Positions 44,886-58,185 are shown, numbered from the stretch's first letter. The stretch: DNA of 64,000 bases from Nymphalis io (GCF_905147045.1 NC_065908.1:3658001-3722000); one strand, 5' to 3'. Notes: generated by a model not told the origin, from the sequence alone. A program made the numbers and translations.

Positions 44886-45016
44886 TATGTCCCACTGCTG
44901 GGCTGCGGCCTTTCCTTTTGAGGTGAAGATTTGATACTTATTCCACCACGTTGCTCCAATACAGTTTTGAAAATACACATGGCGGCAGATTTTCAACCGG
45001 CACAGGGTGAATTATC
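44886..45016 (-). repeat. SINE-A fragment, reverse
   Basis: 'tatgtcccactgctgggctg', 'ttattccaccacgttgctcc' and 'acacatggcggcagattttc' in tail-to-middle order. Confidence 0.7.
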
Positions 45017-45581
45017 ATGTAATTTTTTTTTTCTATATATAATAAAGAGCCATTACATAAATTAATTTATACATACAATAATAATACTAATAGACTTATT
45101 GTATGAGGTCACTGCGCATACGCAGGGCGATATTCGTTCGTACGTGTAAATGTAATTAGATTCGCATTGTGTGTTATAATGCTGACTTGTTCAATAACTC
45201 ATACTTAGTTCAAATTGGCATCTATCATTTATATTTTGCCAGTTCGCATCAGGTATGTGACGTACCATTTAAAAATAAAATATAAGTGTAATTACTACGT
45301 GAATTTATTAAAATGAAATTATTTCGTAATGAGATAAAAAATTTAGTCATTCGTAATCTAGATGTGTATGGTAAAATATATAAAATCCTATTTAGCTGTC
45401 GACTTTAAAGAAGTACACTTTAAGTTTGCATTTCAAACATTGAAAGCAAAAGTAGCACAACTAAGAATTCGCAAATTTTTAGGTAAACGAATTCGAAGAT
45501 CACTTTCTCGTTGCATAATTGACAAACCATTTACAATACAAAATTATTCTTAAAAATGATTGTATTTATATTTCAATTATT
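45017..45581. other. Intergenic DNA before the RTE fragment
   Basis: A 63-codon basic open frame (45362-45553) has no recognisable domain; not called. 'cactgcgcatacgcaggg' near 45111 is NRF1-like. Confidence 0.4.
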
Positions 45582-45591
45582 ATTACGTAAA

Positions 45592-45921
45592 CGTTTCTCT
45601 GAAGGATCGCATCCCAAATGTGGTGATCCGACAGAGCACCAAGGTTATCGACATAGCCCAAAGGATTAGTAAGCTGAAGTGGCAGTGGTCTGGACACATA
45701 TGTCGCAGAACCGACGACCGTTGGAATAGACGCGTTCTGGAGTGGAGACCACGCCTTGGCAAACGTAGCGTAGGACGCCCTCTAGCTAGGTGGAGTGACG
45801 ATATACGCAAGGTGGCTGGCAGCGGTTGGAGATTAAGAACTGAAAATCGAGCTCAGTGGCGTGCCATTGGAGAGACCTATGTCCAGCAGTGGACGCGAAA
45901 AGGTTGATGATGATGATGATG
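45592..45921 (+). mobile_element. 5'-truncated RTE copy with 10-bp target duplication
   Basis: The plus strand encodes the last ~105 residues of an RTE protein, in one frame: 'SLKDRIPNVVIRQSTKV', 'ISKLKWQWSGHICRRTDD', 'LGKRSVGRPLARWSDD', 'GETYVQQWTRKG', stop. It aligns residue by residue with the intact element at 12.5 kb but differs at many positions, so it comes from a related subfamily. The stop codon is the first unit of a (TGA)n tail. 'attacgtaaa' flanks it at 45582-45591 and 45922-45931. Confidence 0.92.
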
Positions 45922-45931
45922 ATTACGTAAA

Positions 45932-46602
45932 TATAAATTAATTCGTTATTACCTTTATTTTTGGATGTTTCTTCGTATTGATTGTGCGACTTATTAAAGA
46001 GAGACTCTCTTGGGAACGATGTAAGTCGAATTTCAAGGTCGCATTTGAGACCAAAATTTTAATGTGTAACGTTTTTGAAATTTCAACTTTTGTCACGTGT
46101 ACCTGTGTACATGTGCTTTAGTTAAATAAAAATATAAATAAAATCTGATTGAATTTTATATTGGTGATGATTCTATTTTAGGTACATAATCGCTGAACTA
46201 AAGCTATTTAACGTGATTAGAAATATAACTTTCTCTTTTTCATTTGTAGGTTCAAAAAGGATAGCAAGTGATTTATTCCTTTTAAATACATTTAACTTCG
46301 ATATTATGTAAAATAGACGCAGTACCGTTATCTGTAACATAAAATACGGCTATAGTTTTGCGTCATCGGCGCTTGCGCATGCAGTGTACGGAGCGCTCAC
46401 TCGTGTAATAGTGTAATTGAGTACGTGCTGTGTTCGATCAGCCTTACATACTTAAGCTATTTATATTAGAAAAACTTTGATATATTTTTGAAATTATTTA
46501 CACGATGTTTAAAAAATGAACGTGTTTCACTGATCGAATATATATTTTATTAAGGCCAGGATTCATAACTCTACAATTTTTTTTCTTTTACGTTTATTGA
46601 CA
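45932..46602. other. Intergenic DNA with a GC-rich island
   Basis: 46365-46445 is GC-rich ('catcggcgcttgcgcatgca', 'gtacggagcgctcactcgtg') and contains an NRF1-like 'ttgcgcatgc'. Possible regulatory element; not proven. Confidence 0.35.
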
Positions 46603-46730
46603 TGTGATGACCCAGTGGTTGGAAGACGTGAATCTTAAATTTTTAACCGATGATGCCAAGTTTTCACCCAGGCCAGCACCTATGAATTTTAATAAGGTTA
46701 ATTTGTGTTTATAATTTAACGCAAATAGCC
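46603..46730 (+). repeat. SINE-A head fragment
   Basis: 'gtgatgacccagtggttgga', 'gacgtgaatcttaaa' and 'ggttaatttgtgtttataat' match SINE-A from head to middle. Confidence 0.6.
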
Positions 46731-49700
46731 ACATAAACTTAAAAAGAAAGAAAATTTCAAATGACTTACAGACACTTAAATTTTGTTTATTTATGTAGTT
46801 AAGCCTGCAACTATGCACTGAAAACGTGTATTGATTCAAATATCATTTTATTTCAATAATTTATACTTGCTTGAGATTGTAGTAGGCTGTAGTTCGTATA
46901 ACATCCTTTTCCATTTAATCTATCGCTAACTAGGTACCTTACCTATTATCAAACTGCGTCATCTTTTTTTATTTTTAATCACGTGACAAAACGCTTTTTC
47001 ACAAACACTAGAAAACATTAAAATATATTTTTTATTATATTAAGATGCACATATTTCTGTAGGTACATTCATTTGGAATGCTAAAAAGCTAAAAAGAACA
47101 TGATTTTTTTGTGTCACATAACTATAATTTGAATATGGAACGTTATTTGAATAAACCAAGTAATATATTATGTACATTTCTGAAGAGAATAAAAGAACGC
47201 GCGCTTATAATAAACACTAAAGAATTCCATCCGTGACGGCAATTTTCGATTTTCAAACGCCTACCGTCGGGAAAATGCCGTCGGGCGGTTGCCGACGGGT
47301 AACCGAACGCCATTCTCCCCTCTACCAATCAGAGAACAGAACACGCCCTACGCAAGAAAGGACAGCGACATTGAGAAAAACATTGCGTTGGAACAGGATA
47401 GACAATGTGCGTGTTTATACATCGACGGGGGAAATATGATGCATCGTGTTGTTTTAATATCGGTTACTGTTCGATTATTTATGTTTTTTTTTACTGAAAG
47501 GTAAGGAGTTGGGAAATTATAGGCAGTAGTTTATAGAATTGTTTGTTAGTGCATTACATTTTATAGCATCAGTTTTGTTTAGTATTATGTCTAGAAATAA
47601 AAATAACAATGCAAGTTTGTTATTGTAATCTTGAAATATAAGTAATAGATAATTCTTTAATGCTATATAAAAGTAATGTTAGTAGGTACGTACCTGAAAC
47701 TGAAAAGCGCTAAAATTAATACAGAAACACAAGTCTAATGATGCGTCTGTGTGCGTGCGCTGATGGGGAAAGCGTCCGTCTCGGGGCACATTTTGAAAAT
47801 GGAATGTCTTTTTAACTTTTCAAATATTCAAAGCGACGCCTTTTTATAAACAGTTTTCAATTCATTATTTTTTTCGTTAATGGCAACACTATTGTATATT
47901 TTTTTCAAACAAATTTCTTGATTGCCAATTGTTGTTACTTACGATAATTATAAGATTTTCTTTAGATAAAACTAACAATGGCTACAAAAGAATGTTTTTT
48001 TCTTTGTAATAATTTGTAATTAGTACATCTTGTTATATCATGTAAAGTAATTAGATACATGAATAATGACTAGTTCTTTTAAATAAAAACCTTGGCATTA
48101 AATTTGTAACAAAAAATAGTTTTCGAACTATTGCCACATTTTGCTGATTAAATTTATGTTTTTTTTTTTTATTAATATACGAAATCTAGATGAACAGATA
48201 AACTTCTCGTCTCTTGGAATAAACACGTCACTTACAAGTCGAACGATATAGATTTCTGAAAACTTTTTCCGATCCATACTGGATGCAAGATTCCTTACGA
48301 TAGATAGATTTATAACTGATGACAGCTAGCTTGGCTCTCTTCGACCAAATTAAGCCACACTCGAATAAGATTCATATATTCTGTGTATTTTGTCTTCAAC
48401 ATCAATTAAGGTGTAAGGTCATTGGTCAAACAAGACTGTTGTAGTTTTCTAGACCCATAATTGATCGGATTTTTTCTTCAATTCTTGTCAACGTTTTCGC
48501 TATTTCAGAATCTCTGCTCGTGTTATTATTTACGTTTTTAATTACGGATTGAAAAAAAAAAATATATCTATGTGAATCTATAAATATAATGTAATTCATA
48601 TTTTCCATACATTATAATATTCCCCTAGTCACTCATCAGATGCAACACGATTATATATTCAATTCTTTGTTTAATTCATCGCAATGGCGGCTAAGGGTAC
48701 ATATCATTAATTCGAATATTTAAACCGTTGTTTTGTTTCGGCCTGTTTATTCATTCAGATTTTGCTGCAGATATATTGCTTATACAATATCTTATATACA
48801 TTATATATGGAATATTGACAGAAATGAAAGTAACTTTTAAAGTTACGTAATTTAACAGATAAAAAATATTATTGTTTTTGTTTTTTTTTTAATAAGTTAC
48901 TAAAGCATAGGTATTTGCGTTTTCGTTCTAGTTCTACAGTTGAAGCTAAGCTACCTACTCCGCGTATTCAATGCTAAGTAACTTTGATGAAAGTTATCTG
49001 TTTTTCGACACACTAAGCCGAAAGTCCATCCGCCAAAAACTAGATTTTTTGTTAGGTCGAAAGGGAGGGAAGGGCTTGTAGATTTTGTTTATTATATACA
49101 TTTTAAATTTACATACATTTATTTTAATGGTTTTTTTATATTAAATCTTACAACATGTTTTTCTAAGAGAGCTTAACATTTTTGTTGATTGATACCATTT
49201 TTTTTTTAATTTATTAAAATCTATGGCCATGACTTTTACCTTTTTAAACTTACTTTAAAATGCGATAACAATACTTAAGCCCTATTAAAGTCAGCATAGA
49301 TACTAATTGTAATTGAATATATATTTGTATGAATTGGCTGAGAATAGTCAAGATTTCTCTATTAAAATAAAAAAAAAGAGATCAGTACCTAAGTGTAACA
49401 CAATAGAATAAAAAAGCGCGCATTTTGCGGACGACAGCGGACCGCAGCGCGACGCATCGCACCGCACCACACGCCAAATTGGCCGCGTTGTGATCTAATC
49501 TGTAATCTATCAGTGAAAAGATTCTCAACCTTTTTTAACGCAATACTGTTGGTGTAAATCACAAGATATTACGGATTTTCTATCTATGTATTGTTTAGTA
49601 TCTATCTAGTATTGGCTATTTGTTTATGATATCATTTAACAGACTTAATTTATTGCGAATGATATCGCACTTTTTTAATATTTAGTTTTTAGGGGTAAGA

Positions 49701-51156
49701 CATATTAATTTACAGACAAATAAATTAATAAAATAAACTAATATTTGAAAAATGTAACGAAAACTAATTTAATTTCTAATTAATTATTATTTTAGTTAAT
49801 CCATGTTTTGTTTGTATATTTGTTAAAATAAATTTGAAGATACCTAATTGTTTGCTTTTTTAATACAATGACTATTTAGTTAAGTACAAAGTCATACATA
49901 GTTATACATAAAACTATGTCTGAGATGCCGCCTCTCAACTTAAGAATTTCGAGGTTATTTTACGCTGGTGGACATTTATGATTTAAATTAATTTCAAATA
50001 GAAATCAATATCATTCGTTGTTAATTACTATTAACATATATTAAATTTAAGCATTTTAGACACAAGTCTTATTGATGATTTTGTTGATAATAACAATAAT
50101 CCTAACGAGTAGGTAAAGGTACTGTTTTCTACAATAGATGCGTAAATATTAATTAATGTTCGAGTAGATATATCTACCTTATAGGGGTAGACACCTCTAG
50201 AAGTTTACACTTATATATCAGTCGGCGATTTGTTAAGAAAAGTCTTCCCTAAATTATTTCGAGATTCAAAAGTTCATATTTAGAATCTGACATTAATGAC
50301 ATTTCAAGTAAAATTAAGGAAGTAAGCTAAAGCGGCTTTTTGATCGCTTCAGCTCGCTGCCACTCATCCCTCGTGGTCTATCGGCATGCACAAAGTATTC
50401 GTTACTCGCGTATGTTGTGAGCCGTCAGTGATGCGTGTAAGGCGCTGCAGCTGCTGGGGGCTCGAAGAATTTATACATCAACACTGTCTTATTCGAATTT
50501 GGAATTTAATAATTATAAATCTTAACTAGATTACAGAAATTAAATTTCGAATGCAGTACAATGTAGCGTTTTTGGAGAAAAGCTCCTTTAAGCGCTGTTA
50601 GAGTAAAATTTCAAGGTCGAATTTGAGATGCATCGTTCCTTTAAGAGTGCCTTCTGACGTAAAATGGAGTTACACTTATACCACGTGGTTGTTGCATAAG
50701 TTTTCTTTTTAATTCTACTTGTGTGAATCTATTTATTAATTTCTTATTCTTATTTTTTTAAATACACATTAGGTAGATAGTGAATCAGTGACATTCAGTG
50801 TTAAGTTTCTATACCGTAAAGCTATTGAGTTACATTATATGTTTCCATAGAAAATTTTCTTTATATAATAATATATATTAAATTGATATATAATATAAAT
50901 TAATATTTATTATATTTTTATATAATAAAGTTAAATTTACTTTTTACTTTTACCTATCAATGTATAAATTCAATTATTTTTATAATTGTTATGTTATAAA
51001 TATTAAAAACAATAGCGTCCGTCGTCTACGAAAAAATATAAAATTAAAAGACCCATATGAGACTAATAACTTTATTCATAACAAGGGAAGTAAACAATAG
51101 GTCTTAATCAAGTCTCAAGTATAAAGCCAGTAAAACGAAATAAAGCTTTTTGTACA
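46731..51156. other. Gene desert, repeat-poor
   Basis: AT-rich with GC-richer islands at 47235-47420, 49415-49490 and 50335-50465. None shows a convincing open frame or repeat match. Such islands in repeat-poor desert are typical of regulatory DNA, which is inference only. Confidence 0.4.
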
Positions 51157-51276
51157 ATGGCAACATTACGCAATGTTACTAAACGCGCCAAGAACAATCC
51201 CTTACAAATGCGAAACTACAGAATACATCTAGCGATGCGTAAATTAAGGATCCGACGCTATTCACCCAAGGCATAA
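51157..51276 (+). CDS. Small basic open frame, 39 aa, doubtful
   Basis: ATG in a favourable context ('tgtacaatgg') opens a frame of 39 codons rich in Arg and Lys ('KRAKNNPLQMRNYRI', 'RKLRIRRYSPKA'). No family recognised. Length is within chance expectation. Confidence 0.12.
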   Translation: MATLRNVTKRAKNNPLQMRNYRIHLAMRKLRIRRYSPKA

Positions 51277-51589
51277 GTGCAAATAAAAAAAAATATAAAG
51301 AAAATAGTTGGCCCCGCGTATCTAGATGTCCCGCTGCGGTACGCGGCTTTGTTCTTACACAAACACTTTCTTTACATCAAAAAAGTATTATTTTTTAGTC
51401 CCTTAGTTCATTGTGGAAAACGATTTTTGATGGTTGACTTAAGTCGAATTTTCAAATTGTGCGCTTTGTATCGAACTTCATTGTAAACAGATCTCTTTGG
51501 GGGGAACCTTATTTGTAAAACGCGAAACGTTTGACCCGATAAAAAAAAAGTTATAAAAAAAAGTAACGAGTCAATCTAAGCGGGATAAC

Positions 51590-51790
51590 TAGTCGTGACG
51601 AATACCGTAACATGGTATCGCGAAATCTCACAATAGCGAGCGTGAAATTAGTTCTGTATAAATGAGGGCTAAGTCATTCGGCGCTGAACGGCGTGACGGT
51701 GGCCGCGTGTCCGCCATTGTTGTGACGTAGAGTAGAATGCGTTTTTGTTGATTTTAGGTTACACGACGTTTTGGCGGGCGCTCGGTATGA
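51590..51790. promoter_or_regulatory. GC-rich island, possible regulatory region
   Basis: CpG-containing stretch with 'cacaatagcgagcgtgaaat', a TATA-like 'tataaat' at 51657-51663, then 'gcgtgacggtggccgcgtgt' and 'tgacgtag'. No open frame follows, so a promoter or enhancer is only suggested. Confidence 0.25.
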
Positions 51791-52499
51791 CTAGATAATT
51801 AATTGTCTGTGACGCTATTTATATTACAAATGTTTTATTTGTTTAATGTGAGAATTTGGCTTTAGAGCTTTTCTTAAATTGTTTCCGTGGTATAAAAATA
51901 GGAGATTTTTTTCTCGGCAAAGCTAAACTTTAATATAATTTAAAGGACCCTTGACGGTGACCGCATTTCATTGGATGGTCTGTCTAGACGTTTCACGCTG
52001 TTTTAACGAGAAAAATGTCGCTACTACTTTTATAAAATAAACTATTTTAAAACGACTGTAATACATTAGTTTATATAAATAAATATATTATTGTCATTAG
52101 ATTTTAAGCATCTATTTTAAAGAAACTTATTAGATAATAAAAACAATAATACCCTGGAAATAGTGACAGTCAAATATGAGTCGGATCTAAAAATTTAACA
52201 ACCCTTTTTGCTTATCCAGCATCCTTTAATGTCACATAATACTAGACCCCGTTATAAAACCTAACCGTTTATTACCCGCGGTTTGGGAGTTATGTCGCTA
52301 TTTTATAACATTTTAACTATACCTATAAGACGACGTTACATGGATTTATAAAATTCAAGAAATTTTCAATATAAAGGTATTTTTGAGAGTTAAATTGTAC
52401 GTCTAGAAAACTTTATTATCTAGAGAAAGTTTTAAAACGAAATTAAAACATAAACATTCGATAACAATTGACTCAAAAGTTTATAAACTAAAGAATATT

Positions 52500-52935
52500 A
52501 TAACTTCCGTGCCACCATCCCATTATGCTCATTCTATAAACCTATGCCGAAAACCGAACTAACTTGGAAAAACTTCACCGAATCATACAGCATGCTTCGC
52601 CACATTGCGAATCTTTGATGTGGGCGTGAATGGTTACAGCGCATGTATGGGTGAGATGCATCTGTGTGCGCACCCCCTAGGCTGAGTATACACGGCCCTT
52701 CTAGGCCCCGCCCCTCCGATGCTCACACGGCTGACTTGGAATCAGATGGCTCGGCCAGTCGTAAGCGAGCCGTGACATCGAAAACGGTTCGTAGCTTTCG
52801 AACTGCCTCCGATACTTAGGGCATTCGATGATTACGCTACACTGGTCCGGTCCGGTCAGAAACTTGTCGAATTAAGAATACCCATTCGCTTCAACGGTTA
52901 CGTTTTGGACTGTGTTAGTTTCTGTGTAAGTGTTA
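52500..52935 (+). promoter_or_regulatory. GC-rich island, possible promoter and non-coding first exon
   Basis: The longest GC-rich, CpG-containing stretch in the right half. It includes 'ctaggccccgcccctccgat', 'cgtaagcgagccgtgacatc' and 'tggtccggtccggtcagaaa', and ends at a strong donor-like 'tgtgtaagtg' near 52922. It looks like a housekeeping or developmental promoter with a 5' leader exon on the plus strand whose next exon lies outside the window. No coding frame is seen. Confidence 0.3.
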
Positions 52936-55900
52936 TGGACTTATTGTGAACTACTTTACTACGTCACCGACGCATCAATTTAGGTACGTTTACCGGACTG
53001 AAGGCTTGTCCGTTTATATGTTAACCCTAAAGGAATATTATTAGGTACCTATTCAGTTGACGAATATTTAAGAAAATATAACCGAAAGACCACCAAAAAA
53101 AATCTATAACCAGTTAGAACTGGTTTAATTTTTTTATAATGTACAAACATAATAAAAAAAAATGTAGGGTCGTAAAATATGATTGTTTTAATTAACGTCT
53201 TTAGGCGAAATCGTGTTTAACGATAGCTGTAGGCGTTATATATTTCAATTTAAAAAAACAAATTTAAATTCTATAATATATACATGAATATCAATAAATA
53301 AATCAACTGATAATTAACAGACAAATCCGCTGAAGTTTGTTTGATTAAATTAAAATTTGTATCATAACGCTTTGTTTGTTATTTATTTCTAATTGTTTAC
53401 ATCGTTATAACTAAAAATCACAAATTTATAGTTAACTTGCTTTATTAAATTATACTAATATTTTTTTTTAGATTAAGCTTATGATACAATTTATATAAAA
53501 TTAAATTAAATTCAAATATGTATTAAGAATTTTCACAAGATAAACAAAACAAAACAAAATTGAGATTTCATGTACTAGTATGATAATAAAATTTAAAACG
53601 GAACTTAAAAAAGAGAAATACAAAGGTCAGTGCTTAATAGAACACATTTAAATGTCAAAGTGCAATTGTTTGCTTGTCCTGATTTAACTTTTAAACTATT
53701 CTCACGACATTTGCAAAACGAATACCTCGAGATATGTCATTCAAAAATTAATTCGTGTCTATCATCATATCAAAATTGAAATAAAAAAAAACGCAACAGA
53801 ATATATTTATTTTAAAAATAATTTTGTCGTATCAAAATCTCTACCTGTTTTAAGATCTACCGACTCTTAGAGAGTAATGTGATATTTTTGTTTGGTACAA
53901 AATAATACGGGACGTTTTTAAATGTAATCGAATCTTGTACCTCACGACCATTGTTAGATAATTTGTAATAGTAAACATTTATCTCATTTTTTTTTAATTT
54001 CACAATTCGAAATTTGATATTTCTCTATAGGGTATTAAAATTTAGTTTTAGGAGCGTTTGTAAAGATAATTCGATAATATCGGTTTTTTTTTTTAAATAA
54101 ATACTTTAATTTGAATTTATAATTGTTCTTATGTTTATGTTACTATAATTTTATATATAAAATATAAAACAAACAAATGAAGCAAATTTATTAAAATTAA
54201 TTTATTTAATTAAGTCAATGGTCATAAATAAAAAACGCGATTAGAAAGTTTTTGCGATTCAAAATATTTTTTAAATCATAGGTTTTTATTTATTCTTTAC
54301 AATGTTATTTCAAAGGCGATATTAACATACTAAAGTATGAGTAGTAATAGAAAAAAGTTACAATAGCCTTTGATCTCTACCGAACGTATCGAAGGTCTTT
54401 ATTGTAGAGTCTGTGTCCGAAAAATTCGTAATTTCGTTAAATAGACATCTCGATATGTATTGTAGAGCAAATAATTTTTGCGGTAAACGATACTCGCTAC
54501 ACAATAGTTGACAGTGACGGGGGTTGAATGATTTTTTTTTAAGTGCCTGCACTACACTCATACCTTTTTAGGAAGCGATATGTGAATTATTTTCAAAATA
54601 TTTTATTTTTAAAAGTAATTTTTCAAATTTATGTCATTAATGTATTTTCATTTATTTCGTCATTTGTTTAAAAATATACAAATTAACCTGTATAATTTTT
54701 ATCACAAACTAAATTGAATAAATTGTATAAAATTATCATATAAAAGTGAAAAGTATTTTATTTTATTTATGACGGTTAAAATAATAATTTAAAGTAAAAT
54801 AAAAAATTTGGTTACGTAATTTTTTGAGCTATTTAATAATATCAATAACAAAATTCGTAAATGCAAAACAGAGATATATTGCATTCCAATTTCAAATCAC
54901 ATTATATCTATTTCAATCATTAAACCAGCGTAACACACGACAAAAGATAAACGAAAAAAAAAACATCGTAAAATCAATAAATCGAATGTAAGTCAATTCG
55001 TGCCGACAAAGTTACAACGCTATTCATAAGAACTATTATTTATACTTGAAAGCAGTGCTTGAGTGTTGACACCAGCATTCAGGGGTGCCTGCAGCGCTTG
55101 TGACGATGTTTTTTTCACCTATTAATGACATATTTTTGACAAAAGAGACATACCCATTGACAGTTCTCACATACTGTCATTACACGGTGCTAAAAGCGAT
55201 TCTGCAAATGTCAAGGGAGCCTTTTTAATGTACGTTTAGAACATAACTTAACGCTTGTTCTATATTTAAAAAAGTTATGCAAAAAGTTTGGTCTGTAATA
55301 TTTAATTTCTCATTAATCATTGACTAGGGTAGATAATAATTTGTAAAACATTGAAAAGTAAAATTTATTTCATTGCCATTAGACCAAATAGATTTTATTA
55401 AATAACTAATTATTCATTTTGTATAATGGCGTTCGGTCTACTATTGTAGTTTCTGGTCACTAAAATAAATCAATTTAATAAGAGTCGTTGACACTAAAAT
55501 CGAAAAAAAAAATTGGAAATAGGATTTGTAAGATCATATAACCTGCTCTTCAAATTCAATAATGAAATTAAAGAAACCTGTTAAAATTTTTAATTTGATG
55601 TAGTATCAAGTTACGAATCATTAATAAATTTGTAAAAATAAAGATATAAGATTTATTATATGTACGAGTGAATAAAAACACTTTTTTAATATTCTAATCT
55701 TCTTAAATTTGATATTAAAACCGCCTCCAGTGTTACAAGATTTTTATTACAAAAAAAAAGTTATATAATCCTCTATGGATTCATAATAACACTTCTTTGG
55801 TCTCAATCGATAGCCGTCTCACCCTTGACGATGAGGCTTAATAAGGATTAAGATAGAGCCTTTTTAAAGTAAAAAGCTTTTGATGTATTTCGATTATGAT

Positions 55901-57019
55901 ATTTTTATTTTTGTCTTCGACGCAGCATATCCGTTTTATTTTAATAATTTATTGTTGTTTATAAAATCACTTTTTTTAAACAAATTTTTAATGTATATAA
56001 GAAATAATACCGTATATTAGCTTTTAAGAATAAATACAAATGATGAAACAAAACTTACAACTTCAATTTAAAAATTATATATTTAAAATAAACACTAGGA
56101 GTTACCACAAACTTTGTTTTAAAAGAGAAAAGAATTTAGGTTTAAAATATAGTTTAATAAAGTTAATTACATTTTAAACTAACAAAGAGGCAAGAGACAA
56201 GAAATACTTTTTTAATTTTTCCATTTAGAGAAACGCAAAAGAGCTCCTCCATACAGCCTCACTTCGTAAGCCCAAGCAGTAATATCATTACGGCTCATCG
56301 TATGTTTTTACACTTTTTAAATTTCGAACCTCTAATAGCTCAAAGGTGAATACAAGAGTGATTAATTGAATCGCACCGACAAGATGTATTCAAATATTTC
56401 CTTTTATGTGTATGAAAAAATAATCAATATTGTTATCATTTCAATATGTTACTGACAAAATAAAAAATAAAATTATACTTTATCATTCAGTACCAAAGCG
56501 ATCGAGTTTCACTCGGCTTTAATAACATTACTTATAAAAAACCCTTATATAAATAAACTTAAAAATCAAACTTTATCTAGGTAAATGCTACAATATTTAA
56601 GACAAGTAATTCGAACCGTTATGTACGAAATAAATATAAGTTGACTTTAATAATATGAAATGTATTATATTTTTTCATATGATTTGTTAATTGTTATAGA
56701 GTTCATCCGAATCTATTGAATTAACAATAGTATTACTTAGAAAACGTTATAAGTCATATATATGTATTATAGTATGTAATATCCTGATTGAAGTAAAATT
56801 GAAATTTGAAGCAAAATAAAAAAACCGCGGTTTTTTTAGTATGTTTATATTGTTATTAAAACAGTGACTGCAAAAAAAACGGTTATAAACTATAATTATT
56901 TCTTTATGAAAATATTTTAATGACATTAATGTTCCATTCGATTTAAAAAAAAAAACTTTTCATAGAGTATAATATTTTTTATAAGGAATTCAATAATGAC
57001 ATTCGAGATATTTATATTG
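52936..57019. other. Gene desert, AT-rich
   Basis: About 4 kb of strongly AT-rich DNA with no repeat family copy recognised and no coding signal. A small GC-richer patch at 55050-55110. If the island at 52.5 kb is a first exon, this would be intron. Confidence 0.4.
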
Positions 57020-57287
57020 ACGGGCCGGTTGGCGCGGTTGGTTGATAGTTGCCTTTCACGCCGAAGGTTGTGGGTTCGATTCCCACCCAGGGCAGACATT
57101 TGTGTGCATGAACATGCCTGTTCGTCCTGAGTATGGGTGTAATTATTTATACAAGTATGTATTTACAAAAAAAAATTAGTATTTGTAGTATATCAGTTGT
57201 CTGGTTTCCATAGCACAAGCTTTGTACAAGCTTAATTTGGGATCAGATGGCCGTGTGTGAACAGAGTCCCAGGATATTATTATTATA
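57020..57287 (+). mobile_element. SINE-C copy, tRNA-derived
   Basis: The head reads 'gccggttggcgcggttggtt' (A-box) and 'gtgggttcgattcccaccc' (B-box and T-arm). The acceptor stem does not pair, so it is not a tRNA gene. The body 'cagacatttgtgtgcatgaa', 'cagttgtctggtttccatag' and 'cagatggccgtgtgtgaaca' leads to an (ATT)n tail. I know this arrangement as a dispersed lepidopteran SINE. Single copy in this window. Confidence 0.8.
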
Positions 57288-57477
57288 TTTGCGTGTGTTT
57301 AGGTTGATTACGGACCCATCAATGTTCGATTCAACGCTAATGGTATATCCAAATACATATTTCAATTGAACTGAATATTAATAATAAAATCGAAGTAAGT
57401 TTCCAATTTTCAAACTAAAATTAATCACCTGTATATTTCATTAAGATGTTATCTGCTCGCTGCTCTAGACATAAATA

Positions 57478-57700
57478 TTTTTTTTTTTTATAGAATAGGA
57501 AGGCGGACGAGCATATGGGCCACCTGATGGTAAGTGGTCACCAACGCTCTTAGACATTGGCATTGTAAGAAATGTCAACCATCGCTTACATATCCAATGC
57601 GCCACCAATCTTGGGAACTAAGATTTTATGTCCCTTGTGCCTGTACACTGGCTCACTCACCCTTCAAACCGGAACACAACAATATCAAGTATTGCTGTTG
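57478..57700 (-). repeat. REP-D copy, left arm of a fold-back
   Basis: T-run and 'agaataggaaggcggacgag' through 'aatatcaagtattgctgtt', then an abrupt switch to the opposite strand of the same family. Confidence 0.88.
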
Positions 57701-57786
57701 TGCCAATGTATGTATATGGGCGTTGGTGACCACTCACCATCACGTGGCCCATATGCTCATCCGCCTACTTATACCATAAAAAAATA
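57701..57786 (+). repeat. REP-D copy, right arm of a fold-back
   Basis: 'gccaatgtatgtatatgggc', 'ttggtgaccactcaccatca' and 'ctcatccgcctacttatacc' followed by A-run; this is the A-tail third of REP-D in sense orientation. Confidence 0.85.
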
Positions 57787-58185
57787 AGGGATTATTTTAA
57801 ATTACCGTTTAGTATGTATTTCATCAAAATCTGCTAAATCTATTAAAAACTTAAAGTATATGGTCGTATATAGTTTTTACCGCAATTTTAGGTACAAAAG
57901 TAATCATAATCACGCGGGTAAAGGTGCGGGACGCTGGTAGTTTTCGGTAAAATTGATTTACAACGTTTTGCATTTTTAAATTAAACTTAATGTTTACATA
58001 CGACCTTTAGCAAATAGTGGTCATTTGTCACCGAAAATTAAGATATCACAAGAATCTTTCTTAAATGAAGGCAATGTTAAAACTATCCAAACAGTTGATT
58101 TATAAACCAACCATTCGTTGTCAACTACTAGTCTGCTAAGCTAAGCTAGCCTGCTAGATCACATTGTTTTCTATAATTATATCTC
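57787..58185. other. AT-rich intergenic DNA
   Basis: No feature supported. Confidence 0.4.

Noticed and set aside
57027..57095. A tRNA gene
   Set aside because: The T-arm and B-box are good, but the acceptor stem does not pair and the sequence continues into a SINE body with a simple tail.
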